From CAZCFB01 sp964511535 (GTDB taxonomy: Bacteria > Myxococcota_A > Polyangia > GCA-2747355 > CAZCFB01): a stretch of 44,104 nt of DNA. The stretch is taken from positions 1-44,104 of the forward strand of contig CAZEFW010000069.1 in NCBI GenBank assembly GCA_964511535.1, read 5' to 3'. Within the stretch, counting starts at the first letter, position 1. Every line of letters begins with the position of its first letter. Of the stretch, positions 33,867 through 42,486 are shown piece by piece. Position numbers and translations under genes: made by a program. The notes beneath the pieces are model-generated. The model was not told the origin of the DNA and made no database searches. It saw nothing but the letters and a program-made list of their open reading frames with translations.

Positions 33867-34886
33867 GGACCGCCGCCTGCGCAGGGTGAGCATCAGGCCC
33901 AGCGCCAGAAATGCCACGCTCACGCCGGCGCTGCCCCGGGGCGAGACGCTGCAGCCAGTCTGCTCCACCTCCGGCGGCAAGGGGAGCTGACACACCGCCT
34001 GGGCCCCGCCGACTGGGCTGACGCACGCGCCGCCCTCGGGACAGGGCGCGCCGCCTGCCGCGCACGCCGCCGCGCAGTAGCGCGCCCCGCTGGCCTGGTC
34101 CTGCCGGCACAGCCCGCTGGAGCAGTCTCTGTCGCTGGCGCAGGGCATGCCGAAGCCCACGCCCGTGGCTCCGGCCAGGGCCATGTCTCCCGCGGCCGCG
34201 CTCTTGATCCAGGCAAGGTAGGTGTCCACGCGCATGGCGATGCCCGTGGTCCCGCAGGGCGGCACGCCGCCGATCACCACCCCGATCTGCGTCTCGGCGC
34301 CTGGCTGGCCCACATACACCGGGGCCCCCGAGTCATGGTGGCAGACGTTGCCCTGCCCGCCGCCGGTGCCGGCGATGTTGAAGGAGGTGGTGTGCAGGCT
34401 CTCGATGGTGTTGGTGGCCTTGCGGCGGGTGCCGGAGTCCGCCCCGCCCTCCCGGGTGGCGCCGTAGCCCACCAGGGTCACGGCGGCGCCTGCCGGCCGC
34501 GATGCCGGATCGAGCGTGGACGGCACCAGGTGCACCCCGCGCTCCAGGATGAGCAGGCCGATGTCGTTGTCCTTGCCCGAGGCGACGTACTGCGGATGCA
34601 GGGCGGAGGAGGCGGAGCGGTACTCGGAGCCGTCCAGGACGAGGGTCTGCGCGCTGCCCGACAGGCAGTGGGCCGCGGTCAGCGCCGTGCGCCGTCCCAC
34701 CATGGTCGCCGTGCACCCCACGCCCTGGCCCGCGGCGATGTAGCCCACCGCGATGTGTGCCGTGTCCACCACCCCGTCGGTGATGGCGCGGCCGCGGACC
34801 GCCACCTCCCCACCTGCGCAGGCCGCGAGCAGCCCCGCCAGCATCAAGCAGGCGCCGGGCCGACAATATCTGAATGACGTCACCAT
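33852..34886 (-). CDS. Trypsin-like serine protease lipoprotein with MYXO-CTERM-type tail
   Basis: A 344-residue protein. The signal ends in LLAACAGG (lipobox). The S1 protease domain has catalytic His (TAAHC), Asp (NDIGLL) and Ser in HDSGAP, where the usual GDSG is HDSG. A Cys-rich region follows (CASDRDCSSGLCRQ). The C-terminus, TGCSVSPRG plus a hydrophobic helix and RRRR, fits the MYXO-CTERM sorting signal of myxobacteria. Having both a lipobox and a C-terminal anchor is unusual. The start at 34886 is chosen because the alternative ATG at 34901 lies in the -10 element. Confidence 0.87.
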   Translation of the reverse strand: MVTSFRYCRPGACLMLAGLLAACAGGEVAVRGRAITDGVVDTAHIAVGYIAAGQGVGCTATMVGRRTALTAAHCLSGSAQTLVLDGSEYRSASSALHPQYVASGKDNDIGLLILERGVHLVPSTLDPASRPAGAAVTLVGYGATREGGADSGTRRKATNTIESLHTTSFNIAGTGGGQGNVCHHDSGAPVYVGQPGAETQIGVVIGGVPPCGTTGIAMRVDTYLAWIKSAAAGDMALAGATGVGFGMPCASDRDCSSGLCRQDQASGARYCAAACAAGGAPCPEGGACVSPVGGAQAVCQLPLPPEVEQTGCSVSPRGSAGVSVAFLALGLMLTLRRRRSSASS

Positions 34887-34899
34887 GGCTCCGGGTGCC

Positions 34900-34907
34900 A
34901 TTATACT
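34900..34907. promoter_or_regulatory. Overlapping divergent -10 elements
   Basis: TATAAT on the minus strand (34905-34900) and TATACT on the plus strand (34902-34907) overlap in the 29-bp gap between divergent starts. Predicted starts of transcription fall within about 0-8 bases of each ATG. No -35 match is evident, and the plus-strand gene has no ribosome binding site. Confidence 0.45.
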
Positions 34908-34915
34908 GTCCCACC

Positions 34916-36139
34916 ATGAAGCCAGTCTGGTTCCCACGCATGCTGCTGGTCCTGGGCAGCCTCGTGCTGATGCTGGCAGCGGACCGCGCGCTGTTCTGGT
35001 GGTGGTACGCCGACGAATATACCGACGGCCTGGCGCTGGTCCCCGGGGCGGACATCTCGCCGAACAAGAACTTCATCCGGCACCTGCCCCACCCGAAGCT
35101 CGGGTTCATCTACCTGCCGGACATCCGCGTCAAGACCCGCGCGCGCAGCTGGTGGACGGGGCAGGAGACGCCGTACGAGCTCCGCACCAACAGCCTCGGG
35201 TTGCGCAACCCGCCGGTGAAGGTGGCCAAACCGCCGGGCACCCTGCGCGTGGTCGCCATGGGCGGCTCGTCCACCATGGGCACCGGCGTCAAGATCCGGC
35301 AGACCTACGTCCACCAGCTGGGCAAGCTCCTGCACGTGGCCCTGCCGGGCGAGACCATCGAGGCGATCAACGCCGGCGTGGACAGCTACGAGTCGTACCA
35401 CATGGCCGTGCTGTACCAGCAAGTGGTGTGGGACCTGCGCCCCGACCTGCTCATCATCGCGGTGGACGTCAACGAGCGGGATAAAAACTACTCGGTGGAG
35501 GAGATGGCCCGCTGGACGCCGCCGCCAGCGGACCAGTGGGAGCCGGTCCCGGCCCGATCGGACGCGGCCCAGGTGCTGGGCGGCGCCGACGCGGACCTGG
35601 GCGCCGCATGGTGGATCGGCCCCACGATCCGGCGCAGCGGCCTGTTCATGACCCTGACCTACCTCAGCTTCTACCTCGGCCCGAGGCCCAACCTCCAGGA
35701 CGACCTGAATGACCTGACCGAGCAGTGGCGCCCCGAGCAGCCGGGCAACCCGCGCTGCCCGGCCAGGCGGAAGCTCGGCGCCGTCTCCGCGCCGTGGAAG
35801 GCCGGGGTGGCGGCGTACCGCAAGAACCTGACCCTGCTGGAGAGCATGCTGCGCAAGGATGGCGTGCCCACCATCTACCTGTCGGTCCCGGTGGCCGACT
35901 ATGACCTGCGCGACATCAACAGCGCCCAGCCCTTCGCGGGCATCATGGCGGGCCTCGCGGCAGGTCGCCGCGGGGCTGTCCATGTCACCGCCGTGGACCG
36001 GTTCTGCAAGCACGGCATCGGCGATGTCATGCTCGACGACGTGCACCCCACCGCCCTGGGCCACTCCCTTCTGGCCCGGGCCCTGGCGCCGGAGGCCACG
36101 CGCCTGCTGCGAGCACGGCAGGCGGCGGGCGACCGCTAG
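34916..36139 (+). CDS. SGNH/GDSL-type hydrolase, membrane anchored
   Basis: A 407-residue protein with an N-terminal membrane helix (MLLVLGSLVLMLAADRAL). Block I is VVAMGGSSTMGTGV with the nucleophile Ser, block II INAGVDSYES, and block V DVHPTALGHS supplies Asp and His. DLLIIAVDVNE marks the central strand. Such enzymes remove acyl groups, often from surface polysaccharides, at the outer face of the membrane. The start at 34916 is preferred to 34874, since the latter would read into the protease's promoter. It is divergent from the protease gene. Confidence 0.85.
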   Translation: MKPVWFPRMLLVLGSLVLMLAADRALFWWWYADEYTDGLALVPGADISPNKNFIRHLPHPKLGFIYLPDIRVKTRARSWWTGQETPYELRTNSLGLRNPPVKVAKPPGTLRVVAMGGSSTMGTGVKIRQTYVHQLGKLLHVALPGETIEAINAGVDSYESYHMAVLYQQVVWDLRPDLLIIAVDVNERDKNYSVEEMARWTPPPADQWEPVPARSDAAQVLGGADADLGAAWWIGPTIRRSGLFMTLTYLSFYLGPRPNLQDDLNDLTEQWRPEQPGNPRCPARRKLGAVSAPWKAGVAAYRKNLTLLESMLRKDGVPTIYLSVPVADYDLRDINSAQPFAGIMAGLAAGRRGAVHVTAVDRFCKHGIGDVMLDDVHPTALGHSLLARALAPEATRLLRARQAAGDR

Positions 36140-36273
36140 CGGACCCTCCCGCGGGCGCGCCGCCGGGGCGGAGATGCAATGCGCCGTCGCAGAGGGATCT
36201 GAGAGGTAGGGATGGCGCCTTTCGCCGAGTTGAGGTAATGCCGGACCTCAGAGGTGAACCCAAGGAGAGATCC

Positions 36274-38742
36274 ATGCTCTGTGATCATTGCGGAATGCCC
36301 GTGAACGAAAACGACGACGCTTGCGGGAACTGCGGCATGCTGCTTCATATCGCCCCCAGCCCTGACAAGCGCCGCGACGCGCCCCTCACCAACCGGGGAC
36401 CCCACGGGCAGGCCACCAGCCCTCCGCGCGCCACCGAGCCGGCGGCGCCGGCGCCGCCTGTCGCCCCGGAGGAGTCGCCCACGGATCCGCGGCTGGCGGC
36501 CGCCCGTTCAGCCGCGCCCACGCTCCCGGAGCCCAACAGCACCTTGCCCGGGCCCACCAGCTCCTTGCCCGAGCCCACCAGCTCCTTGCCCGAGCCCGCC
36601 AGCCCCAGGCCCTCGCCCGCGAGCACCCTGCCCGAGCCCGCCAGCCCCAGGCCCTCGCCCGCGAGCACCCTGCCCGGACGTGCCAGCGCGCTGCCGGAGC
36701 CGACCCAGGAGCCGCCAGCTGATCTTTCGCCGCCAGCCGGCCCGGGCCCGAAGTCCCGGTTCGCAGGCGGCGCCGGGAGCCTGGCCCAGCGCAAGCTGCT
36801 CATCATCACCGCCGCGCTGCTGGTGCTCGGCCTGTTGCTCAACCTGGTACAGGTCATGCGCACTGGCGGCACCCCCGGCTCCACCGTTGATGACCTGCTC
36901 GAAGCCCTGGGCGAGGCGGACATCGTGACCTTGCTGGCCGAGGAGCGCCTCGGCTTCAAGTCCCGGGCCGAGTCCGCGGTGAAGTCCCACGGCAGGGCCG
37001 AGTACTACCGCATCCTCGGGCTGTTCTCCAAGGCCCGCAGCCAGGGCAAGAAGCGCTACTGGGAGGTGCGGCGCGAGGTGTACAAGCTGGGCGAGGCCGC
37101 GTTCCGCTCCCAGCCATACGACGCCCAGTCAGGCATCCGCAACAGGAGCAAGAAGGCGTGGCTCGCGGCCCAGGCGTTCGCGACCCTGTCGGCCGCCGAC
37201 CAGCAGCTCGTGGGCTCCGGCGCCACGCTCCAGGACCGGCCCAGCATGGAGGCGCTGGCCTTCACCGCGGGGCTCGACACCCTGTCTGCCGAAAACCGGG
37301 CGCTCATCGAGGGCAAGGATCCCAACTCGGAGGAGGTCCAGGCCGATCCCACGCTCAAGTCCCTGTCGTCGCGGGCCTACCGCAGCGGGCTGAGCGCGCT
37401 GCTGCGCATTGCCTCCCGCGCCAACCGCGAGGCAAGCCGCGCGTTCCGCAAGCTCTCCCGCACGGAGCAGGGCCGCATCAGCCAGGCGTCCTACAAGGCG
37501 TACGTGCTCAAGGCCGGCCTGGCCGCCTTCAAGCACAAGGACCGCGCGCTGATCAAGGACGCCGCGGCCATCACCGACACCGACAGCACCGGCGCCAAGG
37601 CGCTGCAGATCGCCCTCGGCCTGTCCACCCTGGAGGCCAAGGACCGCAAGGAGATCGAGAGCCGGGAGGAGAAGGCGTTCATCAAGGGCAAGAAGACCTT
37701 CGTCCACAGCGAGGGGTTGAAGCTGTACGCCAAGTTCCTCAAGGAGACCTTCCCCGAGGACAGCGTCTCGGTGGGCACCGTGCGCTACCTCGGCTCCACC
37801 TCCCGCTCCCTGCTGCGCAACAGCACGGCCATCGTGGAGCTGGATTTCGCCGAGGAAGAGGAGAAGGAGGAGGACAAGGCGAAGGAGGAGGACAAGGACA
37901 AGGAGGAGGACAAGGACAAGGCGAAGGACGACAAGGCCACCGCCGCTGACGACAAAAAGAAGAAGGAAGAAGAGGAGAAGAAGAAAAAGAAGATCACCCC
38001 CAAGAAGTACCTGGGCGAGGTGGCCATCGTCTCCTACAAGGACGGCACCTGGGAGAAGCCGGCCTTCAGCAAGATGCCCAGGTCATCGCGCCAGATGAAG
38101 AAGGCCGGCGCCCTGGCGGGCCTCAAGGATCCCTCCACCGCCGTCTCGGTGGTGCTGCTGGCCCTGTTCGCCCTGGCCATCGTGCTCGCGGTGGCGCTCC
38201 GGCGCTCCGGCCCGGCCATCGCCTGCGTGGAGGGCGCCACCCTGGCCATGCTGCTCGGCGCGGTGCAGTCGCTGCTGCAGGGGCAGGTCAGCCTGGACGA
38301 CATGTTCTTCACGCCGTTGTACATGGCAGTGCCGATCTGGATCGGCATGCGGCGCGGCGCCGAGGCCGGCTTCATGTCTGGCTTCTTGCTGGGCCTCGGG
38401 CTCACCACGGCCGCGGCCCTGGGCACGGTGGCCGAGTGGGCCAACCTCGCCGGCGCGGGCCTGGACCTGAGCGAGCACCTGCTGGCTGCCATGTTCCTGG
38501 CCATCACCGGCGCCATGGCCGCGCGCCTGCGCTGGCCCCGTGCGCTGCCAGTGGCCCTGCCCCTGCTCTGGCTGCTGTACTACGTCAACATCGAGCGCGA
38601 CCTGCTCTGCTCGTTTTCCTTCTACGGTCACGCGCTGCTCGGCGCCGCCATGGTGGGCCTCGGCCTGCTGGCCAGCCAGGAGGGCCTGGTGGAGGTGGCG
38701 GAGCAGGTCTTCAAGGAGGACGGCGAGGCCGCCGGAGAGTGA
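36274..38742 (+). CDS. Zinc-ribbon multi-pass membrane protein with Pro-rich and KE-rich regions
   Basis: An 822-residue protein. It begins with a zinc ribbon (CDHCG, CGNCG), then about 130 residues rich in Pro, Ser and Ala encoded by exact DNA repeats, one membrane helix near residue 180 (LLIITAALLVLGLLLNLV), and about 330 residues of soluble sequence rich in Ala, Lys and Leu. A KE/KD run of about 50 residues follows (near 530-580), then a C-terminal membrane domain with about six helices (AVSVVLLALFALAIVLAVAL and on). No catalytic motif is seen. The start at 36274 follows AAGGAGAG. Function is unknown; a stress-sensing or scaffold role would be a guess. Confidence 0.8.
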   Translation: MLCDHCGMPVNENDDACGNCGMLLHIAPSPDKRRDAPLTNRGPHGQATSPPRATEPAAPAPPVAPEESPTDPRLAAARSAAPTLPEPNSTLPGPTSSLPEPTSSLPEPASPRPSPASTLPEPASPRPSPASTLPGRASALPEPTQEPPADLSPPAGPGPKSRFAGGAGSLAQRKLLIITAALLVLGLLLNLVQVMRTGGTPGSTVDDLLEALGEADIVTLLAEERLGFKSRAESAVKSHGRAEYYRILGLFSKARSQGKKRYWEVRREVYKLGEAAFRSQPYDAQSGIRNRSKKAWLAAQAFATLSAADQQLVGSGATLQDRPSMEALAFTAGLDTLSAENRALIEGKDPNSEEVQADPTLKSLSSRAYRSGLSALLRIASRANREASRAFRKLSRTEQGRISQASYKAYVLKAGLAAFKHKDRALIKDAAAITDTDSTGAKALQIALGLSTLEAKDRKEIESREEKAFIKGKKTFVHSEGLKLYAKFLKETFPEDSVSVGTVRYLGSTSRSLLRNSTAIVELDFAEEEEKEEDKAKEEDKDKEEDKDKAKDDKATAADDKKKKEEEEKKKKKITPKKYLGEVAIVSYKDGTWEKPAFSKMPRSSRQMKKAGALAGLKDPSTAVSVVLLALFALAIVLAVALRRSGPAIACVEGATLAMLLGAVQSLLQGQVSLDDMFFTPLYMAVPIWIGMRRGAEAGFMSGFLLGLGLTTAAALGTVAEWANLAGAGLDLSEHLLAAMFLAITGAMAARLRWPRALPVALPLLWLLYYVNIERDLLCSFSFYGHALLGAAMVGLGLLASQEGLVEVAEQVFKEDGEAAGE
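36552..36677 (+). repeat. 21-bp and 42-bp tandem repeats in the Pro-rich region
   Basis: Two exact 21-bp units (36552-36572, 36573-36593; encoding PTSSLPE) are followed by two 42-bp units (36594-36635, 36636-36677; encoding PASPRPSPASTLPE), which differ in the last base only. Each unit keeps frame, so copy-number change would lengthen or shorten the linker without breaking the protein. Confidence 0.9.
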
Positions 38743-40593
38743 TCACTCGCGCAGGGTACCGAGCCTGCGCACCAGGTCCTGCTTGTCCGCTGCCTTGTCG
38801 ATGGCCTCGTCCGGCGCAACCTGGTGGGACCTCACCAGGTTGGCCAGCTCCTCGTTGAGGATGGTGTTCCCCAGCTTCTTTCCGGTCTGCATGATGGAGG
38901 CGATCTGCTGCGTCTTCGCCTCGCGGATCAGGTTCGACACCGCGGCGTTGACCACCAGCACCTCCAGCGCGGCCACCCGCCCGCCGCCTTCCTTCTTGCA
39001 CAGGGTCTGGGCCACCACGCCGAGCAGGCTCTCGGCCATGGACGTGCGCACCTGCCCCTGACGCTCGGCCGGGAACAGGTCGACGACGCGGTCGATGGTG
39101 GAGATGGCCGTGGCCGTGTGCAGGGTGCCGAACACCAGGTGGCCCGTGTTGGCGGTCTCCAGCGCCAGGGCCATGGTCTCCAGGTCGCGCATCTCGCCCA
39201 CCAGCACGATGTCCGGGTCCTCCCGCAGGGCCGCCTTGAGCGCCCGGTGGAAGCTGTTGGTGTGGGAGCCCACCTCGCGCTGGTTGATCAGGCACCCCTG
39301 GCTGCGGTGCACGAACTCGATGGGGTCCTCCAGCGTGATGACATGCTGCTTCCGCCCCTTGTTGATGTAGTCGATCATGGCGGCGAGGGTGGTGCTCTTG
39401 CCGCTGCCGGTGGGCCCGGTCACCAGCACCAGCCCCTTGCCGTATTCGCATAGCTCCTGCAGCACCCGGGGCATGCCGAGCTGCTCCAGGGTCATTATCT
39501 TGGACGGGATCACCCGAAGCACTGCGCCGGCGCCGTGCTGGTCGCGGAACAGGTTGACCCGAAAGCGCGCCAGGTCGGGCACCGAGAAGCCGTAGTCCAC
39601 GTCGTTCTCCCGGCGGAACTCCTCCAGGTGTCGGTCCTGGGTGAAGTTCGCCAGCAGCTCCGGCACCTCCTCGGCGCCCAGCTCGGCGAGCTGGGTCAGC
39701 TCGATCATCTCGCCGTCCAGGCGCCAGCGGGGTCGGTGCCCGGCCGACAGGTGCAGGTCCGACGCCCCCTCGTCCACCATGCGCTGCAGCAAGGCGCCCA
39801 GGTCCACCGGCCCGCTCGGCATGGGCGCCGCCGGCTCGGGAGCCTGGTCCTCCGCCCCGGGGAGCCTGTCCATGGTGGGCTTGCCCCCGGTGCCGTATCC
39901 CCGCAGCACCCGGTCGAACAGCGCGCTGGTGATGGCCACCGGATCCACGTTCATGCCGGGCAGCATCTGGCGCAGCTTGTTCATCAGGGCCGGGTTCAGG
40001 TCGTCCACGAGGCCCACCTGCAGCAGCTTACCCTTGAGCTTGAGCGGCAGCACGCGGTGGCGCTGGATGAACCCCAGCGGGAGCAGCGCCACCACGTCGG
40101 GATCGGGCAGGTCCTCTCCCTCGGCCGAGGCCATGGGGATCTTGCGCGACACCTCGTCGAGGCGCCGGGCCAGGGCGCTGCACACGGCCTGCCCGAAGCC
40201 CTTGACCTTGTCGAACATCAACCCGAAGGTCTCCTCGTCGAACCGGAGCAGGAGGCACTGCTCGTCGGCCACCACGGTGGCTGTGCGGGGCTGATCCAGC
40301 AAGATCCCGATCTCGCCGATGGCGCGGGGCGGGGCCAGCTTGCCCACCTCCACGGCCTCCCCTGAGTCAGCTTGCTGCACCAGGACCCGGGTGCGGCCCT
40401 TGAGCAGCAGGTAGAAGCAGTCCGAAGGATCCCCCTGCTTCACCACGGTCTCCTTGGCGTCGGACTTGAAGAACTTGCAGTGCTCCACAACCCAGCGGGC
40501 CTGATCGGTGTTGAGGCTGCTGAAGAAGATGGTCTTGCCCAGGGCTCCGATGACCTGATCTTCGATATCCGGGGTCAGCTGCACGCTCTGCAT
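38743..40593 (-). CDS. cNMP-binding domain fused to PilT/PilU-type ATPase
   Basis: A 616-residue protein. Residues about 15-135 form a cyclic-nucleotide-binding domain (FFSSLNTDQARWVVEHCKFF, GDPSDCFYLLLKGRTRVLV). Residues about 150-235 look like the GspE/MshE N-terminal domain (LPLGFIQRHRVLPLKLKG), which in some relatives binds cyclic di-GMP. The rest is a PilT-family ATPase with Walker A at about 393-400 (GPTGSGKS), an Asp box, Walker B LVGEMRD and the His box GHLVFGTLHT. PilT proteins retract type IV pili. The start at 40593 follows AAAGGAG. No pilus genes are in the window, so coupling of retraction to a nucleotide signal is inference. Confidence 0.88.
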   Translation of the reverse strand: MQSVQLTPDIEDQVIGALGKTIFFSSLNTDQARWVVEHCKFFKSDAKETVVKQGDPSDCFYLLLKGRTRVLVQQADSGEAVEVGKLAPPRAIGEIGILLDQPRTATVVADEQCLLLRFDEETFGLMFDKVKGFGQAVCSALARRLDEVSRKIPMASAEGEDLPDPDVVALLPLGFIQRHRVLPLKLKGKLLQVGLVDDLNPALMNKLRQMLPGMNVDPVAITSALFDRVLRGYGTGGKPTMDRLPGAEDQAPEPAAPMPSGPVDLGALLQRMVDEGASDLHLSAGHRPRWRLDGEMIELTQLAELGAEEVPELLANFTQDRHLEEFRRENDVDYGFSVPDLARFRVNLFRDQHGAGAVLRVIPSKIMTLEQLGMPRVLQELCEYGKGLVLVTGPTGSGKSTTLAAMIDYINKGRKQHVITLEDPIEFVHRSQGCLINQREVGSHTNSFHRALKAALREDPDIVLVGEMRDLETMALALETANTGHLVFGTLHTATAISTIDRVVDLFPAERQGQVRTSMAESLLGVVAQTLCKKEGGGRVAALEVLVVNAAVSNLIREAKTQQIASIMQTGKKLGNTILNEELANLVRSHQVAPDEAIDKAADKQDLVRRLGTLRE

Positions 40594-40791
40594 ACTGTCT
40601 CCTTTCCTGTTGGGATCACTGGATTGAACCATAGCCCATCGCAGGCGTCACCTCCCGCTCCATGCGAGCCGGGCGTGCCCGACCACGGATCTGGCACGGT
40701 CCCTGCTCTGGATCCCTCCCGTAACTAGCAGATCGTTTCCATATTCAACCCCGGTGGCGCCGCCGCGCCGCCCCGTCCACGGGATTTCAAG

Positions 40792-42486
40792 ATGTTACGC
40801 AGTCACCTTCGCAACGCCACGTTGATTATTGCAGCACTGACCCTGGCCTGCGGGGGCCAGGAGCCCCTCTCCGGGGATGTTGATGCAGCCCAGATCCTGT
40901 CCTCCAGCTGGCCCGCCATGGGGACCCTGCCCGCGGCGTGCAGCAAGCAGCAGCCGCTGGTCACCTTCTTCGCGCCCAACGATCCAACCGTGACCCTGGA
41001 GCTGTCCCTCATCGACGAGGTGCGCGCAGCGCGCAAGGCGGCCGGCGCGGCGGCGGGCGGCGCCGAGGGCAAAAACCCCCACCGCATCCGCTACGCGGTC
41101 TACAACCTGACCAACAAGCTGGTCATGGACCGGCTGTTCAAGGCCGAGGCGGAGGGCGTGGACGTGCAGGTGCTCATCGAGGCGGACCAGCTGGACAAGC
41201 CATGGAGCACCACCGCCAGGCAGTTCACCGACGCCGGGCTGCAGGTGATCAAGGACCACCACAAGCTGACGGCCGCCGACCGCGACACGGCCGACCTGGT
41301 GGGCATCAAGGACAAGGGGCTGATGCACCTGAAGATCCGCCTGTTCGAGTCCCCAGGCAAAGCAGCGGCCCTGTCGGGCAGCATGAACCCGAACCAGTCG
41401 GCCGGCGCCAACGACGAGTCGCTGCACCTGATCCGCGATGTGGCCCTGATCAAGAAGTACCGCCAGGCCTTCACCGCCATGCGCGATGCCCTGGCCCTGA
41501 CCAACAGCTGGGACAGCAACGCGGCGGTGAACCTGCTGTTCACCCCGGTCAAGAGCGGCCTGCGCGCCGGCACGCGCATCCTGCAGTGGCTGGAGGCGGA
41601 GCAGGAGCAGATCCTGCTGATGGTCTTCTCCCTGCGCGACCTCACCGCGCCGGGGGTCACCGGTTCGCTGGTGGACATCCTCGGCAAGAAGGTCAAGCAG
41701 GGCGTGCCGGTGTATGTCATCACGGATCGCAAGCAGTCCGACGGCGTGGACATCAACGGCAAGCGCACCTACTGGGACGACGCCACCGAGGACAAGCTGC
41801 GCAAGGCCGGCGTGCATGTGTACGAGGCGATCAACGACGCGAAGGACCTGTTCGGCTACCGCTTCCCTTACGCGGCCATGCACCAGAAGGCGGCCATCCT
41901 CGGGCGCACCAAGCTGCGGGTAATCACCGACGCCTCCAACTGGACCCGCTCCGGGCTGGGGCACGCCACGGCCCCGGCGTACAACGTCGAGAGCGTGCTG
42001 TTCATTGACAGCCAGAAGCTGGACAGCGGCTTCACCGGCCGCCGCTACCTCGACGAGTGGCTGCGCGTGCTGGCGCGCTACGGGGCCCAGAGCCAGAAGG
42101 CTGACGGGGAGCTCGACCCGGCCAAGGTGGCCGCCGCCCTCACCGGCCACGCTGCCTGGCCGACCCAGCCGGTCTCGTTCACGTGCAAGCGCTGCTACAC
42201 CTCCTGGGGCGAGCAGGCGCGGGTGGTGGGCGACCTGCAGGCGCTGGGCAAGTGGGGCTCCGTCTCCTGGGGCGCTGCCCTGACCACCGGGCCGAACCTG
42301 TACCCCGCGTGGGTCAGCGACAAGGCCGCGGCGCTGCCGCTGGGCGCGACCTTCAAGTGGAAGTTCATCACGCGCCACGGCTGGCGCACGCGCTGGGAGC
42401 GTGGCGGCAACCGCAAGGACAGGGCGAGGCCGCCCCTGTGTGGTGAGGCGAGCGGCGCGTTGAAGCTGTCGGGGTACTGGCGATGA
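40792..42486 (+). CDS. Phospholipase D-like lipoprotein with CBM20-like C-terminus
   Basis: A 564-residue lipoprotein, lipobox LTLAC near residue 20. It has two PLD-type half sites: H179-L-K181 followed by SGSMNPNQ, and H364-Q-K366 followed by TDASNW. The HxK pairs are kept, while the Asp usually four residues later is not clear in either. The C-terminal ~100 residues resemble a CBM20 starch-binding domain: FTCKRCYTSWGEQARVVGD, LGKWGSVSWG, YPAWV and FKWKF with WERGGNR at the end. A PLD domain joined to a glucan-binding domain is unusual. No good ribosome binding site precedes 40792. Its stop overlaps the next gene by 4 bases (ATGA), so they are one operon. Confidence 0.82.
   Translation: MLRSHLRNATLIIAALTLACGGQEPLSGDVDAAQILSSSWPAMGTLPAACSKQQPLVTFFAPNDPTVTLELSLIDEVRAARKAAGAAAGGAEGKNPHRIRYAVYNLTNKLVMDRLFKAEAEGVDVQVLIEADQLDKPWSTTARQFTDAGLQVIKDHHKLTAADRDTADLVGIKDKGLMHLKIRLFESPGKAAALSGSMNPNQSAGANDESLHLIRDVALIKKYRQAFTAMRDALALTNSWDSNAAVNLLFTPVKSGLRAGTRILQWLEAEQEQILLMVFSLRDLTAPGVTGSLVDILGKKVKQGVPVYVITDRKQSDGVDINGKRTYWDDATEDKLRKAGVHVYEAINDAKDLFGYRFPYAAMHQKAAILGRTKLRVITDASNWTRSGLGHATAPAYNVESVLFIDSQKLDSGFTGRRYLDEWLRVLARYGAQSQKADGELDPAKVAAALTGHAAWPTQPVSFTCKRCYTSWGEQARVVGDLQALGKWGSVSWGAALTTGPNLYPAWVSDKAAALPLGATFKWKFITRHGWRTRWERGGNRKDRARPPLCGEASGALKLSGYWR

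Noticed and set aside
38737..38748. 12-bp palindrome GAGTGATCACTC
   Set aside because: It is made by two convergent TGA stop codons back to back and needs no further explanation.
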